Positions 13,501 through 29,079 of a DNA stretch of 64,000 nucleotides are shown piece by piece; position 1 is the stretch's first letter; each line of letters opens with the position of its first letter. Below the pieces are notes generated by a model that made no database searches, was not told the DNA's origin, and saw only the letters and a program-made list of their open reading frames with translations. Origin of the DNA: Onchidella celtica (taxonomy: Eukaryota > Mollusca > Gastropoda > Systellommatophora > Onchidiidae); the NCBI GenBank assembly GCA_963931925.1, contig OZ007582.1, positions 29,924,429 through 29,988,428 of the forward strand, in the 5' to 3' direction. The position numbers were made by a program, and so were the translations under genes.

Positions 13501-16500
13501 AACAACAACAACAACAAAAAAAGGAGTTCTACATCATTAGGTTGGGAGAAAGGGGATTCTACATGATGATAATAATATTAATTGGGAAAATGACGGACAG
13601 TGTCCTTCACATTGGGGCAGATAAGAGAGAGCGAGAGAGCTCTAATACTCTGGTGGCGAAAGAGGGAGGGATCCTTTACGGTACAGCTTGGGAGGAGCGC
13701 TACAGTATGACAGGGAAGAGGAATGGTCATACCCAGTGGGACCGGAAGGGGTGGGGGCAGGGGGGTCCTACAGCGAAGGGCAGGGGAGGAAGAGAGACCC
13801 TACCGCGAAGAGGGACAGATTCTTCATAATGGAGGGAAAAGGAGGGACGGACGGACGGACGGACGGACAGACGGACAGACGGATAGACAGACAGATAGAC
13901 AGACAGACGGATAGACAGACAGACGGATAGACAGACAGACGGATAGACAGACAGATAGACAGACAGATAGATAGATCTGATTCTCCATTCACAGTGTCTA
14001 CTCATAAAATGCGGATGCCCCCTTACACACAGTTCACCTCAGGATGGGTGTGGGTAAGTAAAACAATTGACCTCATAAATTGCTATTCATGTCCTCTAGG
14101 CCATGAGAGGAAAAGCCTTTAGAGATATAATGTATCAGATCAGCTTCCTTGACAACACTGGAAACCCAATTTACACAAAATTATTTTAACTAGAATTGAT
14201 ACAGATACCACTTATTAATTTCAGAACTTTCAGCCCTCCATTCCCCTATCAGTAGATGGTTGGTGTGCGCCTCTGATGTGGTCTCCTTCTGTCCCATCAT
14301 TCTGTTAGTGTTACGTTCTGTCTCTATCGTGTTGCTTTTTCCTAGCACAATGTGATCGTTTATGGTACGTTTGTCGAGTCGATGTGCTTTCTCCAAACTC
14401 AAACCCAACTATCCATCAATGCTTTCTTCCCTCTATCCTTTCTATACCGGTACTTCTACTTTCTAGACATCCATCCCTTTATTTATCAATCCACCATTCC
14501 TCGATCACTTCATCTATTTATCTGTTTATCCGTCCATCCATCCATTGGTAGTCCGTCTGTTTATTCATCATCCCATTCATCCCTTCTATCCATCTATCCG
14601 CACTTTCTTACACCAATACATCCATTCTTTCCTCGCTTCATTCATCCATCGTTGCATCAAATAATCCATTCATTTATTCCATCCATCCACCCAGTCATCC
14701 TACCATTCGCCTATGCTTCCATCCATCCAGGAGTCTGTCCCCCAATCCATCCAGATTCCACCCAGCACTCTATTCAACCTTGGGCATATAGCCTATCAAT
14801 TAAACTATCTATCCATTCGTCCTCCAACTTACCGATCCATCCATCCTTCCACTTATTCATCCATCTATTCAGCCGCCCAGCGTTCTTTCTAAATTCAATC
14901 CATCCATCCATTCATCGTTCCATCCACCCATTCTAGCTTTCTTCCATTCATCGATCCATCAATCTTTCCATCCATCTACGGTCAGTCTGTCTGTTCATTT
15001 ATCTATCCATTTATCTATCGATCCTTCATTCCATCCATGTACTACTCCATCCATCAGCCCCTCTATTCACCCACCTCTGGATCTGTCTATCTACTGATTC
15101 CTCTATCCACTCATCCATCCATTTTTTGTATCTGTCATCTTTCCATTCATCTATCTACCCATCCATCTGTGCATCAATCTATTCATCAGTCCGTGTACTC
15201 ATTCATCCACCCGGATACCATAGCTTCATCCATCTGTGACTCCGCCCATCCTTCCTTCCGTATATCCATCCATTCACCTACCCATCCTTCCATCCATCAA
15301 TCCGCCTACCTTCCCTCCTTCGCATTTATCTATCCTTCCTTCTTTCTTTCCGTCCAATCCCTGTGTTCATAACTTCATCTGTCCACCCTTCTATCCATTC
15401 ATCTGTCCATCCATCTATCCATTCATCTTTCTGTCGATCGATCCATGCATGCATCCATGTATTGTTCCATTCATCCATCCACTGTTCCATCAGTACCTCT
15501 ATTCATCCATCTCTCATTCATCCACTTATTCTTTCGTCTGTCCATGCGTTCACCCATTCATCTTTCTATCCATACATCTATCCATCCATCCTTCCTACTC
15601 TCAACAGTACAGTTGGCCTCACTTGAATTGCGTTTGCTTTCTACCATTCATCATAAATTCTTTTCTTTATCCATCCGCCATCCTTACCACCCTTCTATCT
15701 AAAACAAAAGATAATCTGAAAGAATAATTAAACCTATTGTAAGGAATAGTTGGGAAGAATTTTGGCAGGAGCTCTCTGGCTCTATTCTGGAGTCACAAAA
15801 GGTTTTAAAATACGTACCCCTGGCGCAAAAAAAACTTGGGAAGAGTCCCCACTTGTAACAAAGTTCTCTTGGAAAATTTAAGCATTTCTCTCACTCTCTC
15901 TTTTAACTGTGGTGGTTTGAGTTATTTGTATGCGTGTTTCTGCAGAAAAGACGAGCCATATTGACAACTCTTAAAACAATGAGACGCTAATGCCAGGTAA
16001 CACATTCACACCTGCGCGCCAAGCGTAAATGATCGCACACTGTTAACTGATTGTCCATCTTTTTGGCCTAGGCGGGCACCGGCCTATTGGTTGGGCGTCA
16101 TTGTAATCCAATGTCGTGACATCACCATCCAAGTAGCCGAAATATTATTTTTAAAAAACACAGAAAAAAATATGGGGTCGCAGCGAGGCTTAAAGCAACG
16201 TCAAAATTTGGCAAAAAGAAAGCAATGTACGTAGCAAATCCTCGCGCTAGAAATAATACCCAAACGAGACAATCAAACGCAAAGAAAAAGGGAAGATAAA
16301 AAAAAAAACATCAGTATTTTGGTGATGTGATGTATGTACCTCTTTGAAGAGATAAAAAAAAACGACAGAAAAATTAAATGGAAAATTGAACAGATAAAAA
16401 CAATCGCACAATCAAAAAAATGAAGAATGTGTATTATATAGACTATTAAATCATTACGGTAACTAATCTGCGAGTCCTGGTTTGTACTTCTGCAGAGCAA

Positions 16501-19500
16501 CATGTCCGCCAAAGTTTGGGTATTATTTCCTCCGCGAGGCTTTGCTTCATACAACTTTTTCTTTTTGCCAATGTTTGATCCAGCTAGCCGGCATAGCAAC
16601 ATCGGCTGATGCGCGCCTACGCTAACTGATCGTGTGCTCCTCATTCCCCATCCCCAAATTGTCTGTGCTGGCGTCTACAGTTGATGGTCAATAACTACCA
16701 GAACTGCTTCGGTCGAAGGGACAGAAAGCGAGTTTGGACAATCGAGCGACTTCATCAGTATCCAGCCAAGACAAAAAACCAACCCGGAGCTTGTCTCAAC
16801 AGCAAGCGGATAAAAGAGGTATTAGTATTAGCATAATTTTGGTGTATTAATTATTACCATAATACAGGTATATTATTATTCATTGGTTTTCTAGTGCGGA
16901 AATAGTTATCTGCATAGCTAATATGTTTCAATGAAAGAAATATGGGCATTTAACACTTATCTACTATTGATAGTAATCCTATACGCATTCTACTATCAAG
17001 TATCATGGGTCGCTCCTAACCCAGATTCAGAATTATAATAAAAAATAATGAACCTTCCTAATCTGCCACTAACCAAGACTTGGCATAAAGCAAAAATAAC
17101 GAATTTTCTTTATCTGCTACTGTGGATCCAACAGAATCAGCACTGGCAAAGCATTATTTAACCACATAATGATAATTATGAGCAACTGTATCTTTAAAAA
17201 AATCTTGGTTTTCATAGCATTAGATGGGCAGCTTTATATGTGTGTCACCTATCATCGTCAAAATCTTAAGCAAGCCAGCTACGAACAAATTTCATACTGC
17301 AACAAAATGAATTTCTGCCATACGGTAAAGCTTTTGATTCTCACCCAGCCTGTAAGAATACATGCATTTTTTTTTATTACTATTATCACCATCATTATCA
17401 TTTGCACTACTACCATACAACACCATCATCATAACCATTATTATTGTTGGTCACTCGGTACATCATGTCCTCTTTTACTCCATAATTGTACTTTATAATA
17501 TTCCTTTTTGTGAACTTAGCTAATTAGCTGCAAATAAAACAATTTGTTCGGGTTTGATTTTATTTTATTTACTATTGCATACGTGACATGTCCAACATTT
17601 CATATTCAGGAACGAGAAGAGGTGATGTGGAAAGGGCGGAAGATTGGGATGCAACGGTACTATGAACGACGCAAAGGTGTGCGGCATTGGGGTTGAAGCA
17701 TTAATCACGAATTTGATAGGAAAATTAGTTACTATACACGACAAGCTGGCTGGAGGGATAGAGATAAAAGCGACCGGCTATTTTTGCCGTGCATGCCTGT
17801 GGGAGCACTTAGCCAGCCAGTAGACAGGCTCACTTTGTGATCAGATTTGATCACATGGCTGAGTGAATTTTGAAACAGAGAGGTGGGGCACAGATATGGG
17901 GGGGGGGGGGGAGGAAGTGAATGAAACAATTGAGTGAACTCACTGATGAGGAAGAGGGTAGAAGGGAGAGGTATCAGAGAGAAAGAAAGAGAAAACTGCA
18001 CATTTTAGTAGGTTTGGTCCATAGTTCGAAAACCAAACTAAGTTAATATTTTAATTGGAGAGCGTTTTTCCAGTTTTGGTACGGAAATTCACATTTTGCA
18101 AGAGTTATGACCCCTTTCTGATACCGTAGTCATTCAAAATTAGTGTAAGACGAGGTGTAAGTATGCCACATTTGGATCGCACGTATCGTACGTGGTGCCA
18201 CATCTATTGGGCATATATTACAGTATTATTATGCAAACAAGCAAGCCCGAAAAAAGCGATTCTAGATTTTAGCTTTCTACCTGACGTATTGGGCAGGGAT
18301 TCTCGAGCAACGCGTCGTATGGTACTTTGGTGTGAAATCACCATGTCATTTACGACTTATCTCTTGCCATTTCTGTCACTTTGTCTGAAAGTTCTCTGGA
18401 CAAACTTTCATTACTGTTACGAGCACAGGTACACCTGGCTGCCTACACCTCACGCTCAATGAACCCGAATCTACCCTTCGACAACACTGTGGGTGGAATT
18501 GTCATCCAGCCTTACATGCTACCCCCCGGATTTTTTCGTGTGTTAATGCGCATTATCAATGGGACAGAGAGCATGACAATATTCGTGAGTATACCTAAAT
18601 TCTGGGGTAGGGATGGGAGGAGGCCATACACAGTGACGCCGGGGGGTGGGGGGGGGACACACACTGGGACGGAGGAGGGGGAGGGAGAAAAGGTTGTCCC
18701 GCAGTTGGATAGGAATGTATGGGGGTTCGAGACAATGGGACAGAGGTCGGAGTGGTTTTACGCAGTAAGGCAGAGGAGTTGGAGTCGCATACAGAGAAGT
18801 AGGAGTGGAGGAGGATAATTATGTCACATAGGGATAGGGAACTATCCAGCAACACAGGGTATCGTATACAGTGGGGTAGGGGAGAAAGAGAGGGGTCCTA
18901 TAAACCGTTAAACTTACTGACCAACCAACCAGCCAGTTTGGCGGTACGTCCTCTTAGAATGTCAAGGTTCTATCTCCACTTTTTGGCTGAACTGAGTTAC
19001 ACACTACACACTACTTCTACGGGCCTTCTCCATTGTGTGTCAAACTATCAAGCAGATCTGGTCTGTAATTATTACTAAAAAGAAAAAAATCTTTACTCTA
19101 AATGCTATGATCACTGAAACATCAAGCCTCGATTTGTCAAAAGTTGACGGAAAGGACTTAGAATCTTGTCATTCTAAGGAGACGAGTACTGCATCATATT
19201 TTTGGTAAATGCGTTCATCAAGAGTGCTTACCTACGCCCTCCCTCCCCACCACTCCTCTCTTCCATCCCTCGCTCCACTCTTTTTTTTCTTCACCAGTCT
19301 TTCATATTTCTAAACGAAATGGTCAAGCCTCTCTGGTCTCCCATACGTGTCAAACTGACCCCAGAGTACACCAATTTTACTTGGCCCTATGAGGATCTCG
19401 TGTTGGACGCCAGCCGTTCCTACTTCTTGTACGCCTTGCCAGAGGCGGGCTACATGGGCCAAGAGCAACTCAGGTAATATAAGGCACTATCTCCAACACG

Positions 19501-22500
19501 GTGGTCTCGAGGTAAGGTGCCCGCCTCTCATGCCGAAGATACCGGGTTCAATCCCCGGTCGGTGCAGGCATGTTGGACATTTTTTTTTGGGGGGGGGGGG
19601 ACCCTGATCCAATTATGTATGGGATCGAGCACCTAGCCTTCTCGGATAAGGACGAAAAACACAGAGGGCCCGTGCGCACGTAAAAGATACCTTGGCAGTT
19701 AGAAGTCCAGAGGAGCAGGTCGAACATGGCCGCTGCCGGGGAAAAAATTCTAAATAAACTAACCCCTGCCACAGAAAAACACACAGACACAAGAACAAGG
19801 AAAATGGAAGCAAGAAAAGTGAGGTGTAACTGCCAATGGCAACGAAATTCCTAAAATAAAGACCTAACACACGCTGCTTTTCTTTTGTTAAATCGAACAT
19901 TTCGCATATGGTCTTTTCCGAGCAGTCCAATTGATAAACTTTTCTTTCAGTTTCTTCCTCTTTACCTGTATGCTCTTATATAGCCTATTTGGTCCGCTAC
20001 TACATGAATTTATACATTGTACTGAGTCTCAAATATAACGCGTCTCCAAATCTGATACTGTAAAAAGTTCAGCGGCGTTAACTTGTTGTGTATGTGATTT
20101 AAATCGTATTAATGAGTTCCTTAATGTTATCTCCTACTTATACATCTCGGAGGCCACGTGTGGCCTTTGTCTTGTCTTGCTCATGTCTTGTCCCCCTTCT
20201 CTTTCATGCAATTCCAACTGTCAATAAAACATAATTTTAACTAAATGTGTAGACTTCATGCATATCATAAGAAGGCACTATGCCTACTGATCGTTGAAAG
20301 AATTATTTTCTGACGTGGACCGGCAACGCATCATGTACTTTCTAAGGCCGGCTAAGATCTACAACTTGATTCAAAAACTTTTATACTCATTTACAAAACG
20401 TTTTTCAGATCCATACAAAACGTCTTTTGAGAACCTTATATATAAAACTATACGAAAGCATTTAAATCTATTGTACATGAATGTATTTAATTCTATGTTC
20501 AACTTAAACGCCCTGAATGTGAAACATAAATATAAAGAACGTGCACCCAAATAGACCGTGGAGGGCGCACAGTGGCCGTTATCATGGACGTAAAACCCAA
20601 AGTCAAATTCGAACTCAATTTCGTCCTTTTCTTTAACGTCGTGTGTCATTCCGCAAAACTTATACTGTTCTTTGTATGTAGATGACTCTTTCATCTGCTG
20701 ACCCCCCCCCCCCCCCCCCCGATAGATAGAATAGAGCGGAGCGGAAACTGCAGCCAAAATTAAACACCAGTGGCAGATACAAACGGTTTCAAATTTCCCC
20801 GACCGAAAACCATCGCTGTCCACTTTTGTAGTGAAGGAAAATTTCACATGACCCAAGACCTCTACTTTCACAAGAACCACAAAATACCCCTAAAAGACGG
20901 AGCCTAGTTTCCTGGACTTGTACTTGTACCTTCTTATTAAAAAAAAAATGGCGGGTGTAATTCATTGTGGTGCAATTTTGGACCGTTTCTTGCTTGACGC
21001 TACAGCCTAGATATAGTTTTAAAAATTATAAAGTTAAATTTCTTAAGTGCCAACTAATCCAGCCCAATCGTCGAATGTGTGTATTCAAGTGCCGGGAATT
21101 ATTTTTAAATAAAAAGTTGCAAAAATGTTAACTACAGTGATCTTTGTTTCGGCTCCCTGTAATAAGCCCGCCGAACCGGGAAAGATATTAATACGTCTTC
21201 AATTCGGTGTGCGCGTTTTCCCGACCAGAAATGAGCGCGTAGTGCTCTGGTGCGCATGAAATCTGTAGTAAGGCTGCAGAATATGGGAAGCTTTCTATAA
21301 CAAAAAGAGACAGAGAGATAGAACGGTGCGTTTACGGGTTGGTCCCGGATAATGCCGCGTCCTTCACCTAGTTTGACAAAAAAAGATTTAACTTTTATTC
21401 CTATAATAAATAGCTTCAGGTTACCGGTCAAACCGCTCTTAATAGCCCAAAGGCCATTCACAGAATCGACTGGGGGTGCGAAAACCGCTTAATATGTATT
21501 GTGGGGTATTTGCCATATTGTTGTATGCCACATTTTTATGAAATAAGATTTTACCATGAAAATGGTTCTCTAACTCCTAATTTCATAATGTATGGATATA
21601 ATTCCAATCGGTTCTAACCTTTTTCGAGACAGCTGTGGGTATTGGTGACGTAATGTTGTCCTCTGATTTTACACAACTCTTGAAAATTTCGACTCTCATT
21701 AAAATAGTTCAAAATGCACATACAGCAATATGGAAAATACCCGACGATATGAATTATTATGGTGTTTTTTTCAGTTGCTGCAATTATTACTGCACCATGC
21801 CGAATCGTAAGACATTTTACCAGTGGTTTTTATCCTGCAGACATGAGTAGTGATTAGGCTTGTCCTCTTATAAACATTTTTTATTTATGTATATTTCATG
21901 ACAGATTTGAATGGAGCTGCACTGGTTACAGTTTCTGCGACAATTTACGACCCGAAGGTAAGTGTCTTTATGTGCCTGTGTGTGTGTGTGCTCGCAACTG
22001 CGCGTGTGTGTGTGAGGGTGTAAATGCAAGCCTGGCGCACCATGAGTGGGGAGACTGCTCAAGGCATGTGAGTATTTTTCAGTATAAATTATTATGCCCT
22101 TAGGCAAACTCGCAGTAGCCCGTGGTCTTTTCTGTTTCAATCGTGACCGCCAGTGCCTCAGTGTATCGCGCCGACACACTATGGGCCATCCATCACCCTG
22201 ATACCGTCTACTTTCACATCAGATCTGAGAAAATTGTTTGTCAAGTTCTGTGGTTTTAACTTTACAAACTGTCAGATCAACTTTTTAACACTTTAAAATG
22301 TATTCCCAAAGGTGTGGTACCTGAACGATTTTCGCAGGATTGATAAAGTCAGTGTTGCCGGTGAAGGTTTTAAAAAATCCCTAGAATCCCAAAAAACACC
22401 CCAAGATTTATTTTTTTCAAACCCAAAACATACGTTTAAATTTACAATTGCACCATACGACTACACTGAATTCATGAAGATCATGCTGTGTAAACGATTT

Positions 22501-25500
22501 TCACGTACTCAAAGTGCCCATTAATTTACCTTTTAAGTCACAATTTACAGCAGTGTGATGGGAAGGACAGTTTAGTTATGTCATTTAAAGGGATTGTAGT
22601 CGGTGCTTGGGATGGGATAAAAGGTCTTCAAATTTTTTTCAGTGTTTTGTTTGTATCTTTCTTCTTAAATAGATAAATAGTAACAAATAAACAAAGGCCC
22701 GAAAAATCCCAAGATATTGCCGAAAATGCCAAGACCCCAAGGTAACCCTTAAAATCCCAGGGTGTTGGGGAAAATCCCAAGGAGCGGCAAGCGGGCGGCG
22801 TTAATGGACTTATTTTTACGGCATCAGTTTTGTCTTAATCCAGTCTTGGCTTTAGCGAGCACAAATAATAACAAATAGATTTCATGTTCTCTTTCTATCG
22901 AAAGAATCGTTTTCTAAGCTGTTTATATTCTTTCCCCCATAATATTTCAAAAACTGACCAAAAAGTGTTGAAAATTTCTATTTTCCCACTGACACTAGCC
23001 CTAGATCAGCGTTTCTCAATCTTTTTTTTGTACCAGGCCCCACATTAAACATGGGCCCCACAATGACCGGACAAAGTTAGTGTACATCAGTGGTTCTCAA
23101 CCCCCCCCCCCCCTCCCCCGGCGATTTTGATTTTTGGGGAGAATGAAAGGGCGACGAGACGTCCATAATGATGAAAAGGGGTGATTTTGAGAGGGGGGGG
23201 GGGGCGAAAATATGAGTGGAGGACGATTTGGGTGCAAATAGATGGCAGCCACGGACTTGTTCAACGGGTTTGAACTTTGATGAACAGAAAAGGCCTTTTT
23301 TTTAAAATGCATTAATTGATAGGGAATAATTTCTATTTTATAAAGAATAATCCAATGGCCTATCGTCGTTAACAAGGCTTTGTAAAACTCAACATCATAA
23401 CTTGCTTGTGGACTGTATCCGCTGGGTTTGAGCAGGGATTTGGAGGTGGGGGTGGGGGGAAATGGGGGGGGGGGGATATGAAGGAAAAATTGGAGCTTAA
23501 GGAGGCGATTGCCTGAAAAAGGTTGAGAATCACTGGTGTTCAGCATTATCTCTACTCACCAATCCGAAGTCCCACGCCCCACCCAAATATTATTATGCCC
23601 TTGTGCATGTTTAAAGATGCCTTCGCAGTTGAAAGTCGAGAAGGACAGGCCGAACAAGGCCGCTGCCCAAGCAAATTTAAAAAAAAAACATATTCCTTAC
23701 CACAAAGACACACCAAAACATGAACAAAAAAATATCTAAATAAGAAAGATGAGGTGTAAATGCCAAGGGCAGCGAACCTCCTAAAATACAGACCTAAAAC
23801 GCATACGGTTGAAACTTGATTCCACGTTAGTGATGGCGGATGCCACGTGCTTTGTTGATCCACATTTATTAGAGATTGGAAGAAGAAACGGAGATTAGAC
23901 TGAATCACTGTAAGAACATTAATTTAAAATATTACAAATGATTAAGCACCCACCTATGATCGCCCGTACTCTGGGCAAAGGGGGTTGGTGCCATTATAGA
24001 GGTCGCGAATTTGAACCCCGCCCTAGTCATTAGTTTTTCTTCTTTCTTTCATTCATACTTTTCTGAGCCCAACATAGGCACCACGCTTCTAACCACCTTA
24101 CCAGTTTTTCTGCAGCCACAATGCAGTTTAACGTGATTGCTAACGTTCAAACTAGTTGGCACGCTGATTCGGGAAAATATGCAGATATGATTTTTTACAG
24201 TTGAGTTTCAATCACCTGTCTGTAAGTGTAAAGTGAGGCGCAGAATGAAATTTCCTGTCATACTTTTTAACTCCAAGAAAAGGTGTCTTTTTTTCCCGCT
24301 CAAAATGTCGGAACCCTTGCTTCTGTTCAACTCAGCTGCGGCTCAAAATAAACGAAAGTATTAAAAGTTTAGGGAACTTCAAGACCTTTTAAAATATGCC
24401 CATGTACACCTTTTCGTCTTTCTATGTTTAATAATATGACATCTTGGAGAATTTAAGGTCCAGCCGTTAAAACGCTTCTTGATTACACCGGAGGCCTCAC
24501 TTTCTTTATTATTTGTATTAATTGGGTTGGCCCGTTGAAGCCGAGAATTCACAGATGCGATTAGTAAAATCGAGTTTCGGTTACCAATGTGTAAACCGAG
24601 GCACAGAACGAATTTCCTGTCATACTTTTTAGTTCTACTCGAAGGAAATGAGTCTTTTTTTGTGTGTGTTTTTTCTCGGCTCAAAAACTCGGAACACTTG
24701 CTTCTGTTCAACTCAGTTGTGGCTCAAAATCAACGAAAGTATTACACTAATTACAGCGAACTTCAAGACCTTTCAAAATATGCCCACCGACACCTTTACG
24801 TGATATGATATTTTGTAGAATTTAAGGCTCGGCAGTTAAAAAGACTTTCGTAATTACAGGTTCACCCTCTAGCTCCATTATAGTAAGATTTGAATGTCTT
24901 TGTAGATTGTTTTGAGTTTGTTCTGAATTCCTAGTGTTCTGACTTGCAGTTAAGCGTACGACATTCTTTCACCTGAAACCTCCAGCTTACAAGAGAGACG
25001 TCGAAGTCGTCGTGAAACTTCATCTCTCCTTCAAGGAGCCCTTCTTTGCGTGGGACTACAACGACAATGTTACCAGATATATCACATTCCACAAAGCAGC
25101 TGCAAACGATGTCAAGATACAGTGAGTAGAAATAGCAAAATCAGTCAAACCGTGTCACTGTCAGTTAATCGATCAATGAAACAACCAACCAGTCAATCAA
25201 TCGACCAATCATCATCCAACCAACTAATCAATCAATCAGTTTAGCAGTAAATTGATCAGTCACATTGCTGACCACCATTTAACTGCCGGTTCATTCTCAT
25301 TCCATCTCAATCAATAAATCATATTAATTATGATCACTGATCAGCGAATTGGTAGATCAGCTTGCCAACAATTCCAACTATCGTTCAGCAACTTTATCAA
25401 CTAGTGAATCTGCCGTTTTCACTTGCAGATGTCTCCTCAACTGCTGGGAATACCTAAACCCCATGGCGCACCTTCTCCTTGGAGTCAGTTGTCCATCATG

Positions 25501-28500
25501 CACGGAAAGGGCTGAAAGAGGCTTCACCAGGTGGTCAGTGGATGGTTCTAACAAGTGAGGGTTACAATATAAGTAAAGTTGGTGGGACACATTGATTTGC
25601 CTCGGAGAGAAATATAAACATTCTTCGTTTGTTTGTTTTGGAGTAAATTGGAGAAGAGGAGAACACTGAAGTCTGTTTATTTGGATATTCGCTAATCCAT
25701 TCTTCCTCAACCATTTCGTGCATCCATCCATCCGTTCTTCCATCCATCCATCCAGCCAGCCAGCCAGTCATCATCCATCCATTTATCCATCCATCCATCC
25801 AATCCTATCCTCAGCCATCCATATATTTACGAAGCCATTCGTTCTTACACATATAACCAAAGATACTAGATATGATAGGATGGAACAGCTGGGGTCTTTT
25901 TACGTTCAAGGGCGTCGTACACGTCACCCAGGGTCGATTATGATTATGTAAGATACATAGCGCGTACGGAAAATACGCAGTTTTGTTCAACTTATTGAAC
26001 CATCACTCTCCACCTTGATAAATATTCGCTTACTTTGTAGCAATAACTGAATTTGCCGTGGGAAATCTCTGGCCATTGTTTTCTTCTAGATGTGGTAGTT
26101 GTATAACAAAATTGACTTACTGACTTACCATCAAACCGAAGGCAGATCTTCTATTCATTATTATAGCGTTTCGAGGAGACAGACGCTTGTAAATTGTACT
26201 TTAATTTTTTTTTCGAATAACCGAATAATCCAATTAAGAAATAATAAAAACTATAAAAATCACACCAGTACTGCTTCGGGGTTGACAGCGTTAGACATGA
26301 CTTCAACCGACCAAACCTAACTAAATCATGGAATATTACTGAATTGATAAGTCACACATGAGTTTACAGATTTACAATTGCTTATTATCTAGCAAGTGTT
26401 TAACCAACTATCTGCTCAGCATGTCTCATTCCAATTCTACACTGTAACTACCATAATATCCTTGCTTCTCACTAATACATTGGGCTGGACTAACCATTAA
26501 GCAAAATAAGCACTGGCTTAGGGCATCAAAAGAAGGGGGTTACCACAGAAATCATCACTACTATTTTACTAAGTGTAGAAGAAGTTGTGCTGCCTAAGAT
26601 TAGTTCTGAGAATTTGATCAAGGACTCTGCAATTAAAAAAAAGGTGGAGAAAACTTTTCAAATAACAATAAAGTGGAAGTAAACAAAAATAAAGACGATT
26701 TTCCATCTTAGTGTAAGTTTTGTTTCCCTTCGAAAAGTAAGATTTTTATTTTCTTTATGGTTTATTTTTGTTTACATTTTAAATTACATACGCAGTGTAC
26801 GAGGGCACCAAAGTCTTTAAGTGCTTAAAACCTCTAAAGGTCTTAATGGGGCCCCGCTAATACATCAGAGATTAAAACAAAAGCCAAAAAGGGGGAGAGG
26901 AGGAGGCGGAGCCCGTGAGCAACGGATGACAATAACGTTGCATAGTGAATAATTGTGCCCAAGGATTTTTAAATTTAATTTTTGGTTGAACGCACGCATT
27001 ATTCCTTCAGAACCAAGCATTTTGTGAAATATAAATGAAAAAAATTCTTCAAAATCTAAAGTTTGTAGTGAAGATTTACACCAAATGTTGCCGTTCTTGA
27101 GTCAGAAGAAGAAAAACAAAAGTAAAAAAATGAACATAGATGGACACCATGGGGTTTTTTTTGGGGGGGGGGGTGTGGGGGGTGGGGGGCGTACGTTCTC
27201 TTCTTTAGCTTTCTGTTTGTTTGTTTGTCTTGATGAAAAATTGGGCACTTAGCCTCTGGTTGCATTACATGTTGGAATCAAACATATGACGATGAAGTGA
27301 ACTTGATCCGTCAGTGAGTAATGCACGTAAGACTTAATCTGGCCACATTCTCCATCAATCAGATTGTCTGACCTCGTTGTAGGGCCCCTGGACAAAGAGT
27401 ATCTCTTGCTGGACAATCTTAAAAATCTCAAAGAAAATGGTACGACCATCCTCGTCGCGCTGACATGTAAGTATCTGACGTATTGACATCCAGGCAATCC
27501 CTCTTATCATTTATCCTTCAACCGAATATTCACATTTTTAAGACTTCTCCTCCTGTTACTCCTACTGTTTTGCCCCCAGATTCGGTCTTTGCACGAAGAG
27601 GCCTAAATCCGACCTCCTGAGGTGGAAGATGATCCACTTCCTGCCATACCACCACGCTAACACACAAACCAAACAGTATTTTATTTTTAGATCTGTGGGG
27701 CATGGTTCAAAGACCAATACCATGTCAGAAACTTATAAACAAAATTTTAGAGAAGTGATCAATAAATACCCTGATCACAGGCCTTTGTACATAGGCGGCT
27801 TCAAAGACCAAGAGACAATGGGAACCGCGTTTTTCTCAAATTCACATAGCAAAACTAGATGCCTCAGTCTCAACCCGAAAGCCTCTGCCTTTACAGCTGA
27901 AATTCATGCAATTAACTTGGCCTTAAACCTTATCCAATTCCCTACCAGGAAGCTTTATTGTCTTCTCTAATTCACCATCTTGGCCCCAGGCTTTAAAAAA
28001 CCCATATATAAAAATCCATGAAAATAAACTGTTACGAGGGTCTAAATACTCCATCCACCAGAGAATATAGAATTGCTCTTTGTTGGATCCCTGGCTTCAC
28101 TGGCATGAAGTGAAATGGAACGGCAGACACCTTGGCCAAAGAAACAATAAAGCATCCCCCTGAACACCTGAAAATACTAAACACCGTCCTTAAATCCACT
28201 ATTCACAAATTCATTCAACCAAGAAGGCAAGAAAGAGGGGACCAACAAACAACAAGTAAACTACACTTTGTCCAAGGTCAACTTGGACAGCTGGCTCACT
28301 CCTCTCGGCGAAATCGCAGAGATGAAATTGTCCAAAGTAGACTCCATCTGGATCATACCCACCTCACACACCGCTCGTTTCTCGGGGTTAAGATCCTCCC
28401 AAATGTGTAACATGTCACTGTCAACTCTCAATAAAGCATGATTTTATTTTAACTGAATGTGTACATTTCATGCATATCTGAAGAAGGCACTGTGCCAGCA

Positions 28501-29046
28501 GATCCATGAAAGAATTATTTTCTGACATGAACTCGCAGCGCCTCCTGTCCTTTCTGAAGAAAAAGGCTAGGATGTACAACTTGATGTAAAAATTTATACA
28601 TATTTACAGAATCCGTTTCAGATTAATACCGATCAATTTTTGAGAATTTTACCAACGCAATCAAGTTTGAACGGAATTATTTCATTCTATTCGTTATATA
28701 TGAAGCTCTGAATACCAAACTTAAATAAAGTAACTACAGATATCAGTGAAATTGAAAGTGTCATTGTGTCGAAGAGCAGTAAAACTCAAAGTCAGTCTCA
28801 GACCTAATGTATTCCTTCCAAATAGTATGCTAATCACTGCCTGGTTTATTAGTACGGGAAAACCTCTACTGATCGCAGGGGGGAGTGGGGGTTATAATTA
28901 GATAAACTCATTTCGGCGGACTAAGTGCTGTTTCGACACACCCTGCATTGTGAACACGGGTTGAATCACACACAACAGTTTGGCCCATTTTAAAAGTAAA
29001 CACCCAGGCCATATAATCCATGCACTTACCCAAGCACGCACCTACA

Positions 29047-29079
<33 letters not shown>

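Noticed and set aside
13688..15727. Long Ser/Ile/His/Pro and YLSVYPSV frames
   Set aside because: Produced by ATCC and GACA simple repeats in several frames at once.
20371..20880. 169-codon minus-strand frame
   Set aside because: Antisense to a LINE 3' end and includes a poly-G run giving a Gly stretch.
22312..22524. 70-codon frame in the intron after the short REJ exon
   Set aside because: Splice phases do not fit and 21957 joins 24950 in frame without it.
23940..24035. tRNA-like piece with a box B-like GAATTTGAACCCC
   Set aside because: No cloverleaf can be drawn with confidence and box A is weak; may be another SINE head but unsupported.
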